Shown piece by piece: positions 25,774-33,088 of a DNA stretch of 46,665 nucleotides (its first letter is position 1; the number at the start of each line of letters is the position of its first letter). The notes under the pieces were generated by a model. That model had not been told where the DNA came from, did not search any database, and was given only the letters and a program-made list of their open reading frames with translations. The DNA comes from Sphingorhabdus sp. Alg239-R122 (lineage in GTDB: Bacteria > Pseudomonadota > Alphaproteobacteria > Sphingomonadales > Sphingomonadaceae). The stretch spans positions 137 through 46,801 of the forward strand of contig NZ_UNRC01000014.1 in assembly GCF_900537065.1 (NCBI RefSeq). Direction: 5' to 3'. The translations under genes and the position numbers were made by a program.

Positions 25774-27545
25774 CCTTTCGCTTCGGCTTCCGCTGCCTTG
25801 CGTTGTTTTTCGCGGGCTTTTTCCTCGGCCTCTTTCGCCATTTGCTCCTTCAGTTGCGGATGGCGGCTATATAGCCATTTCTGCTGCGCGATGGTGAGCA
25901 GGTTCGATACTGCCCAGTATAGTTGCAGGCCAGCTGCGAACGGTGCCATTACGAACATCAATATCCACGGCATGATGCTGAATACCTGTTGCTGGACAGG
26001 GTCAATTGGCGCTGGGTTCAGTTTGAACTGCAGCCACATGGTGATACCGACAATGATCGGCAGGATACCGATTGCGAGCAGGGCAGGTGGATCGAATGGG
26101 ATGAGACCAAATAGGTTGATTGGTGTCAACGGATCAGGCGCGCTCAAATCCTTGATCCAGCCAATGAAAGGTTCATGCCGCATTTCGATGGCAAGACGCA
26201 GCACTTTATATAGTGCGAAGAAAATCGGGATCTGCAGGAATATCGGCAGGCAGCCAGCGAGTGGATTGGCCTTCTCTTTTTTGTAGAGCGCCATGATTTC
26301 CTGCTGTTGCTTCTGCTTGTCGTCCTTGTAACGCTCCTGGATTTTCTTCATCTTTGGCTGGATAGCGCGCATCTGTGCCATCGATTTGAACTGTTTCTGC
26401 GCTATCGGGAACATCAGGCCGCGGATGATGAACACCATGGCAATGATCGCCAGGCCGAAATTACCAATATATTTGAACAGCCAGTCGAGCAGGTGGAACA
26501 TTGGTTGCGCAAACCAACGGAACCAACCCCAATCGATTGCGCGGCTGAAAAGTGGAATTCCGGCATTCTCATATGCTTCAAGGACGTTGGTTTCCTTGCC
26601 GCCTGCAAACAGCTTGCTGGTGGTAGTATGTGTCTTGCCAGCGCCCACTATGGTCTTGTCATAGACAATTTCGCTCTGGAAAATCTCTTCTCCGAAAGCG
26701 CGGAAATTCGCTTTTACACCGTTGTTGTCAGCCTTGTCGGCAGGAATAAGTGCGGAGAGCCAATAGATATCGGTAAAACCGGCCCAGCCGACATTATTCG
26801 CAAAGCTGACGCCCTTGCGCCCGGCTTCAGCCACATCGTCATAGTCATTGTCGAAATTCGCCGCGTCTTCAAATACACCAATGGGCCCTGAATGGATGGT
26901 CCATTCATCATTGTCGGCATTCGCGTTGGTGCGGTTGATCAGGCCGAGCGGTTGCACGGCGGCATTGTTTTCGCCATTATTGACGAAACTCTGCTCCGCC
27001 GTGATCATATAGTCTTTATCAATGCTATAGGTGATCAGGAACTGCTGGCCGGTAGAGTTGGCCCAGCTCAATGTCACCGGCGTTTCAGGTGTCAGCGTTG
27101 TGTCATTCGCGCTCCAGACCGTATCACTTTTGGGTGTCTCTACACCTTCGCCTTTCCATCCGAACTGTGCAAAATGCTGGGTTGATGTCCCCGCTGGTGA
27201 AAGCAGTCGGATGGGCGGGCTATCCTTGTCCAGTGTCTCGCGGTGATCCTTCAGCATCAGATCATCGATACGTGCGCCAGTCAGGTTGATTGAGCCGCGC
27301 ACACGCGGCGCGTCGATCAGCACGCGCTGGCTTTCCGCAAGCGCCTGGCCAACGGGCCGGATGACTTCTGGCTGCGCCGCGCTGCCCGTACTCTCGGTTA
27401 CGCCGGACTGTTCCAGGTCATCCGCCTTGGTGCCGGCGATTTCTTCAGGCGCAGCGGGGTAGAAATATCCCATCGCATATTGCCATCCGAACAGTATGAG
27501 GCCAGCCAACAGAATCGCTGCCAAAAAATTGCCTTTATTTTCCAC
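25770..27545 (-). CDS. yidC: Membrane protein insertase YidC
   Basis: The 591-residue inner-membrane insertase works alone or with SecYEG. The N-terminal helix is AAILLAGLILFGWQYAMGYF. A large periplasmic beta-sandwich spans about residues 55-345. The conserved insertase core follows: GNFGLAIIAMVFIIRGLMFPIAQKQ, then the cytoplasmic coiled-coil hairpin MAQMRAIQPKMKKIQERYKDDK. LAGCLPIFLQIPIFFALYKVL and later helices complete the core, including PIIVGITMWLQ. A Lys/Glu/Ala-rich cytoplasmic tail closes it. The hydrophilic-groove arginine is likely that in IIRGLMFP. The gene overlaps engB by 4 bp and lies 66 bp after yidD. Confidence 0.97.
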   Translation of the reverse strand: MENKGNFLAAILLAGLILFGWQYAMGYFYPAAPEEIAGTKADDLEQSGVTESTGSAAQPEVIRPVGQALAESQRVLIDAPRVRGSINLTGARIDDLMLKDHRETLDKDSPPIRLLSPAGTSTQHFAQFGWKGEGVETPKSDTVWSANDTTLTPETPVTLSWANSTGQQFLITYSIDKDYMITAEQSFVNNGENNAAVQPLGLINRTNANADNDEWTIHSGPIGVFEDAANFDNDYDDVAEAGRKGVSFANNVGWAGFTDIYWLSALIPADKADNNGVKANFRAFGEEIFQSEIVYDKTIVGAGKTHTTTSKLFAGGKETNVLEAYENAGIPLFSRAIDWGWFRWFAQPMFHLLDWLFKYIGNFGLAIIAMVFIIRGLMFPIAQKQFKSMAQMRAIQPKMKKIQERYKDDKQKQQQEIMALYKKEKANPLAGCLPIFLQIPIFFALYKVLRLAIEMRHEPFIGWIKDLSAPDPLTPINLFGLIPFDPPALLAIGILPIIVGITMWLQFKLNPAPIDPVQQQVFSIMPWILMFVMAPFAAGLQLYWAVSNLLTIAQQKWLYSRHPQLKEQMAKEAEEKAREKQRKAAEAEAKG

Positions 27546-27611
27546 CGATATCGTCCTTAAAAAATCTTGTATTTCAGCGAGCTATTCATCCTGAACCGGA
27601 TGCTGTTCCCG

Positions 27612-27821
27612 CTATGGCACTGGATCATGGCCGTGCCCGCCCCATGGTTGACAGCGCAATAGCCGCTTAAACGCGAGCCAGCCACCCTTAATTGCGCCAT
27701 ATTTTTGTAACGCCTCGATTGCATATTGCGAGCAGCTGGGACTGTAGCGGCATGTGGGGGGCAATATGCGCGACGGACCCCACTGCCAAAACCGCGCAAT
27801 AAGGATGAAAATATGTTTCAT
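27612..27821 (-). CDS. yidD: Membrane protein insertion efficiency factor YidD
   Basis: The 69-residue protein contains the whole YidD (haemolytic, DUF37) motif: [19 protein letters not shown] with three conserved cysteines, [19 protein letters not shown], and the final DPVP. It is thought to help YidC-dependent insertion at the inner membrane. It starts inside the end of rnpA (4-bp overlap), as in most bacteria. Confidence 0.96.
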   Translation of the reverse strand: MKHIFILIARFWQWGPSRILPPTCRYSPSCSQYAIEALQKYGAIKGGWLAFKRLLRCQPWGGHGHDPVP

Positions 27822-28198
27822 CTTGCCGCCTTTCGGCGGCTGTGCGGTCTTCGCTTGAAATCTGGTTTACGGTCAGTTTTCCCGCTGCGGATGCGTTCAA
27901 GCGCGCGGACCAGATCATCTTGCAGCGTTGCAAAGTCGCGCTCAATGCCCTGTGCGCGTCCGATCAGGATATGGTCTGCGGCTGGAATACCATGTTCGGG
28001 CAGAATCTGCCGCATCAGTGCGCGAAAACGCCGCTTTACCCGATTGCGTACCACAGCATTGCCGATTTTCTTGGTGACGGTGACGCCCATACGCATTGTG
28101 TCATGCGCACAGCTGTCGGTGCGTACCAGCAGGATAAAGCCGGACGTGACAATGCGTAACCCCTGATTCGCGGCGAGGAAATCGGAGCGTTTCAGGAT
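27818..28198 (-). CDS. rnpA: Ribonuclease P protein component; start codon not resolved
   Basis: RnpA binds the catalytic RNase P RNA for tRNA 5' maturation. The RNR signature is [14 protein letters not shown]. The first canonical start in frame (ATG 28096) yields only 92 residues and lacks the N-terminal strand. The same frame upstream still reads as Rnp[16 protein letters not shown] then [16 protein letters not shown]. So coding clearly reaches to about 28198. No ATG, GTG or TTG is in frame before the next upstream stop. Either a rare start (ATC 28198 or CTG 28195) is used, or a one-base indel in the A6 run at 28203-28198 separates it from a GTG at 28220. The end overlaps yidD by 4 bp. Confidence 0.85.
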   Translation of the reverse strand: MLKRSDFLAANQGLRIVTSGFILLVRTDSCAHDTMRMGVTVTKKIGNAVVRNRVKRRFRALMRQILPEHGIPAADHILIGRAQGIERDFATLQDDLVRALERIRSGKTDRKPDFKRRPHSRRKAAR

Positions 28199-28228
28199 TT
28201 TTTGTAAAGGGGGACGGCACGAATCAGT

Positions 28229-28252
28229 AAAGCCGCCTGGCAGAGCGGCTTT
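28229..28252 (-). terminator. Hairpin between rpmH and rnpA
   Basis: AAAGCCGC and GCGGCTTT form a perfect 8-bp stem with an 8-nt loop. On the minus strand it follows rpmH by 76 bp and is followed by TTTAC, so it can attenuate readthrough into rnpA and set the excess of L34 over RnpA. The short U tract makes it partial rather than full termination. Confidence 0.55.
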
Positions 28253-28328
28253 AATTGGGTTCGATACGCTTTCCTGTGTCAGCGTACCATACGCTCAATC
28301 TGCCCGGCAAAGCGGACAGGCGAGGCCT

Positions 28329-28463
28329 TTATGCGGAAAGTGATTTGCGTCCGCGTGCGCGGCGAGCACGCAAAATATTGCGGCCTGCGGCGGTTGCCAT
28401 GCGTTTGCGAAAGCCGTGACGGCGTTGGCGCACGAGGTTGCTTGGCTGAAATGTGCGTTTCAT
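28329..28463 (-). CDS. rpmH: 50S ribosomal protein L34
   Basis: A 44-residue protein, [18 protein letters not shown] at the start, then [20 protein letters not shown] and a KSLSA end, is unmistakably L34, rich in Arg and Lys. The gene is shorter than usual annotation cut-offs. A ribosome binding site AAGGA lies about ten bases before the ATG. It heads the rpmH-rnpA-yidD-yidC-engB run. Confidence 0.97.
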   Translation of the reverse strand: MKRTFQPSNLVRQRRHGFRKRMATAAGRNILRARRARGRKSLSA

Positions 28464-28555
28464 GGCACGTGATCCTTATTCTAAAATCTTGTCGTAAATA
28501 TTTGCGGCTGCGCCAAAGATAGAATCTTCTGTCGCATAGCCCGCGAAAGACAGGG

Positions 28556-28584
28556 CAATTACGTGGAGATGCGCGCAAAGTCAA
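28556..28584 (-). promoter_or_regulatory. Sigma70-type promoter for rpmH
   Basis: On the minus strand, TTGACT (28584-28579) and TAATTG (28561-28556) are 17 bp apart. Transcription would start near 28549, about 85 nt before the rpmH ATG. Confidence 0.55.
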
Positions 28585-28612
28585 GCGTTGCTGACCTGTT
28601 TTTCGTACTTTT

Positions 28613-28924
28613 TCAGGTTGTATTGCTGGCATCGGTTTTGGCCGCCTCCTTTGCCTTGCGCCGGTATCTCTGGCGCAAAAGCCGATTGGCCCAGTTCCCG
28701 TAGCGCGGAAATCTATGCACAAAACGCGCATATAACCGCTTGGCTGTCAGTGAGCTTTTCAGGATGAGCGCCAGGCCGACCGGAAAGACAATGATAAAGC
28801 CGGGGCCGGGTATTGCGCCAATAATGGGCGATATAAGCACAAGAAATATACCGGAGACAAGCATGGCGATACGCATGCCACCGCGATTTTTAAAAGATAT
28901 GACTTTGCCTTTGCGCATATTCAT
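28613..28924 (-). CDS. Small membrane protein, PGPGW-like
   Basis: The 103-residue protein has two close hydrophobic segments: RIAMLVSGIFLVLISPIIGA and, after IPGPG, FIIVFPVGLALILKSS. The IPGPGFIIVFPVGLALIL block resembles the PGPGW putative transmembrane family, conserved in Sphingomonadales and of unknown function. The C-terminal 45 residues are strongly basic and likely cytoplasmic. ATG 28924 or 28918 could start it; neither has a strong ribosome binding site. It is upstream of the rpmH promoter on the same strand. Confidence 0.7.
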   Translation of the reverse strand: MNMRKGKVISFKNRGGMRIAMLVSGIFLVLISPIIGAIPGPGFIIVFPVGLALILKSSLTAKRLYARFVHRFPRYGNWANRLLRQRYRRKAKEAAKTDASNTT

Positions 28925-29104
28925 TATCTGGTGTGCGATTACCGGTTTGACAAGCTGGCCAGTCTGTTTCTGGATGATGTTTGCCGAAACACGGGGGCAT
29001 TCTGTCGGAATAAGGTGACGGTTTTGGACAAGTCGATGATTTTACTCGACTCTCGCTACGAACATGGGCTAGCAATATAAAAGAACAAATAGGGAATATG
29101 CGGC

Positions 29105-29829
29105 ATGGTGGCGATTGTTTCGACTACAGCCTATCTGGGATTGGAGGCGCGCGGGGTGGAAGTGCAGGTGCAGATCGCACCCGGTGTGCCCGCATTCAAC
29201 GTCGTTGGTCTTGCTGATAAGGCGGTGGCGGAAAGCCGTGAACGGGTTCGCGCCGCCATTGCGGCCATGGGGCTTTCGCTGCCCCCCAAACGAATCACTG
29301 TCAATCTGTCACCTGCCGACCTGCCAAAAGAAGGATCGCATTATGACTTGCCGATAGCGCTGGGTTTATTATCGGCAATGGGTATCGTGGACGCGGAATT
29401 GCTGTCTGAATTTATTGTCGTTGGCGAATTGTCGCTTGATGGCCGGATCGCGCCATCTCCTGGCGTGTTGCTTGCCGCCTTACATGCTTCGGGAAGCGAC
29501 AGGGGACTGATCTGCCCGGCTTCACAAGGGCCAGAGGCAGCCTGGGCCGGGGAGCTCAATATCGTGGCGGCACCTGATCTTTTATCGCTACTCAACCATC
29601 TGAAGGGCGTATCACAGCTCGCGCCGCCACAGGCGGGGGAGGCGGAGGCACCCGTACGCAGCGTGGATCTCAAAAAAGTGAAAGGGCAGGAAACCGCCAA
29701 ACGCGCATTGGAGATTGCAGCGGCGGGCGGGCACAACCTGCTGATGGTCGGGCCGCCAGGTGCAGGCAAGTCATTATTGGCCTCCTGCCTGCCTGGTATT
29801 TTGCCGCCGCTCTCATCTGGAGAAGCACT
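29105..29829 (+). pseudogene. comM: comM, N-terminal part, interrupted by a transposon
   Basis: This is the first 241 codons of ComM (YifB/Mg-chelatase-like AAA+ ATPase), a helicase that promotes branch migration during integration of transforming DNA. It includes the N-terminal ChlI-like domain (GVPAFNVVGLADKAVAESRE, then VNLSPADLPKEGSHYDLPIA) and the Walker A motif GPPGAGKSLLASCLPG. The frame runs into the transposon and stops at 29840-29842 after LGIM. The rest resumes at 33791. Removing the element plus one duplication gives a 502-residue frame, the normal length. The split falls between Walker A and Walker B, so neither half can be an active ATPase. Confidence 0.96.
29822..29829. repeat. 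Target site duplication, left copy
   Basis: GAAGCACT, identical to 33791-33798, directly abuts the left terminal inverted repeat. Eight bases is the duplication length established for the IS1595 family. Confidence 0.95.
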
Positions 29830-29854
29830 CGGCATTATGTAGCAACTGCACCAA
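29830..29854 (+). repeat. Left terminal inverted repeat (25 bp)
   Basis: It begins CGGCATTATGTAGCAACTGC and ends CACCAA at 29854. All 25 bases match the reverse complement of 33766-33790; the match breaks at the next base. An in-frame TAG inside it terminates the N-terminal comM fragment. Confidence 0.97.
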
Positions 29855-29903
29855 GCTACGTTCTGCCAAAGGAGCGTAGATGATGATTAAGTTAATTTTA
29901 TGC

Positions 29904-30803
29904 TTATTCGGCGTGATTTCCCTTAGCAGCAACAATGAGATAAGGCTGCCCGTTATCGTCAAGTTTATCACTACTGCATATGAATCGGAATTGAGTTTTT
30001 CGAGCCACGCCAAAGCAATCTTCATAAGAGACACAACCAAAAAAAATGAGAGTTGCATCACCACGCTCCCAAGCTGTGAAAAGGCGCTGATCAAGCATTC
30101 GCCTCAGTTTCAGGAAACCGCCTGTGCTCTGCCCGGGCGCTACCGGTCCTTTAGATGTTCCTTCAACATGCTCTGGGTTAAGAAATTTATCTTCAACATC
30201 TACAGGATAAAGATCAAACCAAATATCCATATCAACATTCTGCGCAACAGTAGCGCCACTATTCATAAGACTTATCTTAGCTATTGGTTTATAATCAAGT
30301 GCTACATCAACAATTTCTATACTAGTTACCAACACATATGCTCTAAGCTGCTTTTCGGCACTATCTCTAGCAATTTCATTAGCCCTCTCAGCTTTGCCGA
30401 GTCCCTCTCGTCCTTGTCTAATAGTCCAGATCAAGGCGATAAGGCCGAAAAAACCAAGGGGTATTTGAGCGAAGGATATTACAAGCAGCCACCAAGCCCA
30501 TTGAGCCATACTCCGTTGAGCATACAAATCCTGCTCGGAGCGATAGTCATCCCTGCCAGCCTTTATTTGTTCTGCTATGCATTGTTCAAGCGTGGGATTA
30601 GGTTCAAGGCGGCATTGGGCTACAGCCTGCTCGGTGGCAGTAGTTTCATTCTGACTGTAGCCGTTTTGCTCACTATGATAAGAGGATGATACGCTACCGA
30701 TGTAGTAAGCAGATACAGGCAGCATAACCATCATTGATACTGCTACAATTAAGGCTGATATGCCTAGAGCTTTAGCTCCGTTACCCCTATTGCTTCCAGA
30801 CAT
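29904..30803 (-). CDS. Cargo membrane protein, function unknown
   Basis: I do not recognise a named family. The 299-residue product has one membrane helix at about residues 12-36, a hydrophilic 65-residue segment rich in Gln, Glu and Tyr (outside), and a second helix at about 103-128 (AWWLLVISFAQIPLGFFGLIALIW). A helical stretch rich in Glu, Arg and Ala follows. A C-terminal beta-rich domain includes YVLVTSIEIVDVALDYKPIA and KISLMNSGATVAQNVDMDIW, a form common in membrane proteins of prophages and islands. The start lies 40 bp inside the upstream DUF6471-like gene, so translation is probably coupled. An opposite-strand frame over the same DNA looks like a shadow. Confidence 0.7.
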   Translation of the reverse strand: MSGSNRGNGAKALGISALIVAVSMMVMLPVSAYYIGSVSSSYHSEQNGYSQNETTATEQAVAQCRLEPNPTLEQCIAEQIKAGRDDYRSEQDLYAQRSMAQWAWWLLVISFAQIPLGFFGLIALIWTIRQGREGLGKAERANEIARDSAEKQLRAYVLVTSIEIVDVALDYKPIAKISLMNSGATVAQNVDMDIWFDLYPVDVEDKFLNPEHVEGTSKGPVAPGQSTGGFLKLRRMLDQRLFTAWERGDATLIFFGCVSYEDCFGVARKTQFRFICSSDKLDDNGQPYLIVAAKGNHAE

Positions 30804-30985
30804 TGTAATAAAAACACCGCTGTAAATTTACCCCGGCTAATCTTATTCCTGATATTCGGCTCAGAGTCCATAACGCCCACATCTGCCAGCTTTCCAGTAA
30901 GCTGCGCATAGGTAATGCCCTGCTTGGCTAATTCGGCTTTCAGCAAACGCTTGGCCTGATCTGACCATTCCTTATCCGTTTTCAT
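30764..30985 (-). CDS. DUF6471-like small protein, candidate regulator
   Basis: The 73-residue protein reads WSDQAKRLLKAELAKQGITY, then AQLTGKLADVGVMDSEPNIR, then NKISRGKFTAVFLLQCLEAIG. This matches the layout of DUF6471 as I know it, a short helical domain resembling a helix-turn-helix: helix 1 around 8-20, helix 2 TYAQLTGKLADVG, and recognition-like helix EPNIRNKISRGKF. It is divergent from the transposase gene across a 99-bp gap with palindromes, the position expected for an autoregulator of the element. DNA binding is inferred, not shown. A ribosome binding site AGGA lies nine bases before the ATG. Confidence 0.75.
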   Translation of the reverse strand: MKTDKEWSDQAKRLLKAELAKQGITYAQLTGKLADVGVMDSEPNIRNKISRGKFTAVFLLQCLEAIGVTELKL

Positions 30986-31003
30986 ATGTCATATCCTGCA
31001 ATG

Positions 31004-31018
31004 TGATGATTATCATCA
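31004..31018. promoter_or_regulatory. Perfect palindrome, candidate operator (DUF6471 side)
   Basis: TGATGAT-t-ATCATCA, a 15-bp perfect inverted repeat, overlaps the -10 hexamer (31015-31020) of the minus-strand promoter, a position at which binding would block transcription of the DUF6471-like gene. Confidence 0.6.
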
Positions 31019-31043
31019 TATACGATACAATTATCATTGACAA
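31015..31043 (-). promoter_or_regulatory. Sigma70-type promoter toward the DUF6471-like gene
   Basis: On the minus strand, TTGTCA (31043-31038) and TATGAT (31020-31015) are 17 bp apart. Its -35 overlaps the -35 of the transposase promoter by five bases. The leader would be about 20 nt. Confidence 0.65.
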
Positions 31044-31065
31044 TAGTACATAATGTCATTATAAA
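31037..31065 (+). promoter_or_regulatory. Sigma70-type promoter of the transposase
   Basis: A perfect TTGACA (31037-31042) and TATAAA (31060-31065) are 17 bp apart. A second perfect palindrome, ATAATG-t-CATTAT (31050-31062), fills the spacer and the start of the -10. The transcript would begin near 31073, only about 12 nt before the ATG, and no Shine-Dalgarno sequence is seen, which would keep transposase synthesis low. Confidence 0.7.
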
Positions 31066-31084
31066 AGATGCATAAGCACTACAA

Positions 31085-32059
31085 ATGATGACAATGAAAC
31101 AGAAACAACACTTTTTACTTTCCGCAAAAGCGCGCACATTGAGCCTCAAGGCTGTTTTCACCATGGGTGAAGACAAGGCATATGAGACGTTCAAGAAGAT
31201 GCGCTGGCATGAAACCGATGGCGAGGCATATTGCCCCCGCTGCGGCTGCACAGAGACCTATGACATTAGCACTCGCAAGCGTTTCAAGTGTGCCGCCTGT
31301 TATCATCAATTCAGCGTTACCAGCGGAACAATGTTTGCATCGCGTAAAATGTCCTACACGGACCTTCTCGCGGCGATTGTGATATTCGTGAACGGCGCAA
31401 AGGGTGTTGCAGCCCTTCAACTCTCACGCGACCTAGATTGCCAATACAAGACTGCATTTATCCTTACGCACAAGCTGCGCGAGGCAATGGCGGCTGAACA
31501 GGCAGGACGTCAGCTTAATGGTATTGTGGAAATGGATGGCGGTTACTTTGGCGGCTATGTGAAGCCGGAAAACCGCAAAGAAGATCGCAAAGACTTGCGC
31601 CTTAAAGCAAACCGTTCTGGCAAACGCGAGTGCGTTGTCATCATGCGTGAGCGTAATGGTAAGTCGCTATCGTTTGTTGTTGCCAATGAAGGTGATGCCG
31701 TTCCTTACGTGCGTGACCATGTAGGAACGCTGGCAACCATCTATGCAGATGAAGGCACAGGGTGGGATGCTCTACATGCAGGGTGGGATACAAAGCGTGT
31801 CAATCACTCTGTAGCGTTCATGGATGAAGGCGTTTGTACCAATCAGGCAGAAAGCTATTTCTCGCGCTTACGCCGCATGGAAACCGGAACGCACCACCAT
31901 ATTGCGGGGCCTTATCTTGCTCACTATGCAGCCGAGGCTGTATGGCGTGAAGATCATCGCCGTGTTGATAATGGGACACAGGCTGCAATGGTAACGGTTG
32001 CGGCTATGCGGTCAGAGGTTAGCAGAAAATGGTCGGGTTATTGGCAGCGGGCGGCTTAA
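31085..32059 (+). CDS. tnp: IS1595-family transposase
   Basis: The 324-residue DDE-type transposase carries an N-terminal zinc ribbon of the IS1595 type: CPRC at residues 50-53 and CAAC at 69-72 in KRFKCAACYHQFSVTSGT. The ISXO2-like catalytic core follows. Acidic residues are D151 in IVEMDGGYFGG and D222 in IYADEGTGWDAL. The third block, CTNQAESYFSRLRRMETGTH, has N253 and E256, as expected for the DDN(E) arrangement of this family. HKLREAM at about 129 is another family block. The reading frame is complete. Two adjacent ATG codons (31085, 31088) can start it. Confidence 0.95.
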   Translation: MMTMKQKQHFLLSAKARTLSLKAVFTMGEDKAYETFKKMRWHETDGEAYCPRCGCTETYDISTRKRFKCAACYHQFSVTSGTMFASRKMSYTDLLAAIVIFVNGAKGVAALQLSRDLDCQYKTAFILTHKLREAMAAEQAGRQLNGIVEMDGGYFGGYVKPENRKEDRKDLRLKANRSGKRECVVIMRERNGKSLSFVVANEGDAVPYVRDHVGTLATIYADEGTGWDALHAGWDTKRVNHSVAFMDEGVCTNQAESYFSRLRRMETGTHHHIAGPYLAHYAAEAVWREDHRRVDNGTQAAMVTVAAMRSEVSRKWSGYWQRAA

Positions 32060-32076
32060 GTAGTTGATGTAGAATC

Positions 32077-32104
32077 GATATAAAGATTTGAAATATGATA
32101 TAAA
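32077..32104 (+). promoter_or_regulatory. Direct repeats upstream of the Panacea-domain gene
   Basis: GATATAAA occurs at 32077-32084 and again at 32097-32104, exactly 20 bp apart (about two helical turns), in an AT-rich leader that ends at the ATG 32123. They may be promoter -10 material or a site for autoregulation. No convincing -35 and no Shine-Dalgarno sequence is seen. Confidence 0.4.
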
Positions 32105-32122
32105 AACTCTTATATTAGCAAT

Positions 32123-32623
32123 ATGCCGTATCCATCACTTCGCGTTGCCAATGAGCTATTGAGCCTTCATGGCGATATTAGCCCTATGAAGCTCCAGAAA
32201 CTGTTGTATTATACAAACGGTTGGTGGTTGGCATTGCGCGGCAAGCCTTTGCTCAATGAGAACCCACAAGTCTGGCGATATGGCCCTGTTTTCAGCATCT
32301 TGTATAGCACTTTTTCAAGATTTGGACACGATAACATTGGACAACCAGTGCCTGCTGGCCCCTTCGGTGGTGAGCCACCAGCTTTAGAAGACAATGGCGA
32401 TGATGTTCGCGCATTTCTTGAGTGGGTTTGGGGTGAGCACGGCACTAAAACAGCTGGGCAGCTTTCAGATGAAACGCACGCAATAGGAACACCTTGGAGA
32501 CAAATTGCTGAACAGCATAATTTTAGAGTGCCTAGATTTACTGAAATCCCACCACATTTAGACCACGCCTATTTTTCTAGGCTTGCGGAGGCGCGTGGTG
32601 TCAATCCAGTTCCCTTGGGGTAA
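32123..32623 (+). CDS. Panacea (SocA/GepA, DUF4065) domain protein, probable antitoxin
   Basis: The 166-residue cytosolic protein carries the Panacea block almost whole: SPMKLQKLLYYTNGWWLAL (about residues 21-39), VWRYGPVFSILYSTFSRFG, and the later AGQLSDETHAIGTPWRQI. In known systems Panacea proteins are antitoxins (SocA, PanA) that pair with very different toxins, including membrane proteins. Here the next gene, in the +1 frame, starts 26 bp before this stop and encodes a small membrane protein, the arrangement expected of antitoxin-first modules. The domain call is firm. The antitoxin role is inference from context. Confidence 0.88.
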   Translation: MPYPSLRVANELLSLHGDISPMKLQKLLYYTNGWWLALRGKPLLNENPQVWRYGPVFSILYSTFSRFGHDNIGQPVPAGPFGGEPPALEDNGDDVRAFLEWVWGEHGTKTAGQLSDETHAIGTPWRQIAEQHNFRVPRFTEIPPHLDHAYFSRLAEARGVNPVPLG

Positions 32624-32966
32624 AAAAGATAAATTACGGTTAGACCGAACGCCCACAGGCGAAGAAGAATATGAGGATTGGAACAATCCTCCACGTCTGC
32701 GCGGCGAGTGGGATGCTGACGCGGCCCGTACCAGAATTGATAGAATATCAAGAACGCTGGCAATAGCTTGGTCGCTTTTTCTGGCTTGGATAATTTTGGC
32801 GCAGGGGTTTAGTAAAGACCATTACATACTATGGCTTCTGCCTGTCTTTGGGGAGTTTCATTTGAAAACTGGTGAGTTCATTGCAGTAGTGACAACTACC
32901 ACAGCCACTGTCTTCGGCTTCCTGATAATTGTAGCTCGTCACGTCTTCTCAAATGGTAGCGATTAA
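32598..32966 (+). CDS. Small two-helix membrane protein, candidate toxin of the Panacea pair
   Basis: The 122-residue protein has a basic N-terminus (SIQFPWGKKDKLRLDR), an acidic middle (EEEYEDW), a first membrane helix TLAIAWSLFLAWIILAQGF (about residues 48-66) and a second GEFIAVVTTTTATVFGFLIIVA (about 93-114). The start is GTG 32598 because GGAGG lies six bases before it. An in-frame TTG at 32583 has no such support. The start lies within the Panacea gene, so synthesis is coupled to it. No enzyme motif is visible. Membrane-embedded toxins are one known class of Panacea partner, but I recognise no characterised family. Confidence 0.72.
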   Translation: MSIQFPWGKKDKLRLDRTPTGEEEYEDWNNPPRLRGEWDADAARTRIDRISRTLAIAWSLFLAWIILAQGFSKDHYILWLLPVFGEFHLKTGEFIAVVTTTTATVFGFLIIVARHVFSNGSD

Positions 32967-33088
32967 TTAACTACCGCCCACAATATTCCACAATAAATAA
33001 AATCCCAACCATTCTCTAGAAACGGCCTCGCCAAACCAGATTCGACTCTTCAGCCCGATTATGGCATTATCCCATGAGGGGTAAGATC

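Noticed and set aside
29880-30689. Plus-strand 269-codon frame in the transposon
   Set aside because: It overlaps the minus-strand 299-codon gene almost completely. The minus frame has coherent membrane helices, is coupled to the DUF6471-like gene and shares its promoter; the plus frame starts at the very end of the element without a ribosome binding site or recognisable domains.
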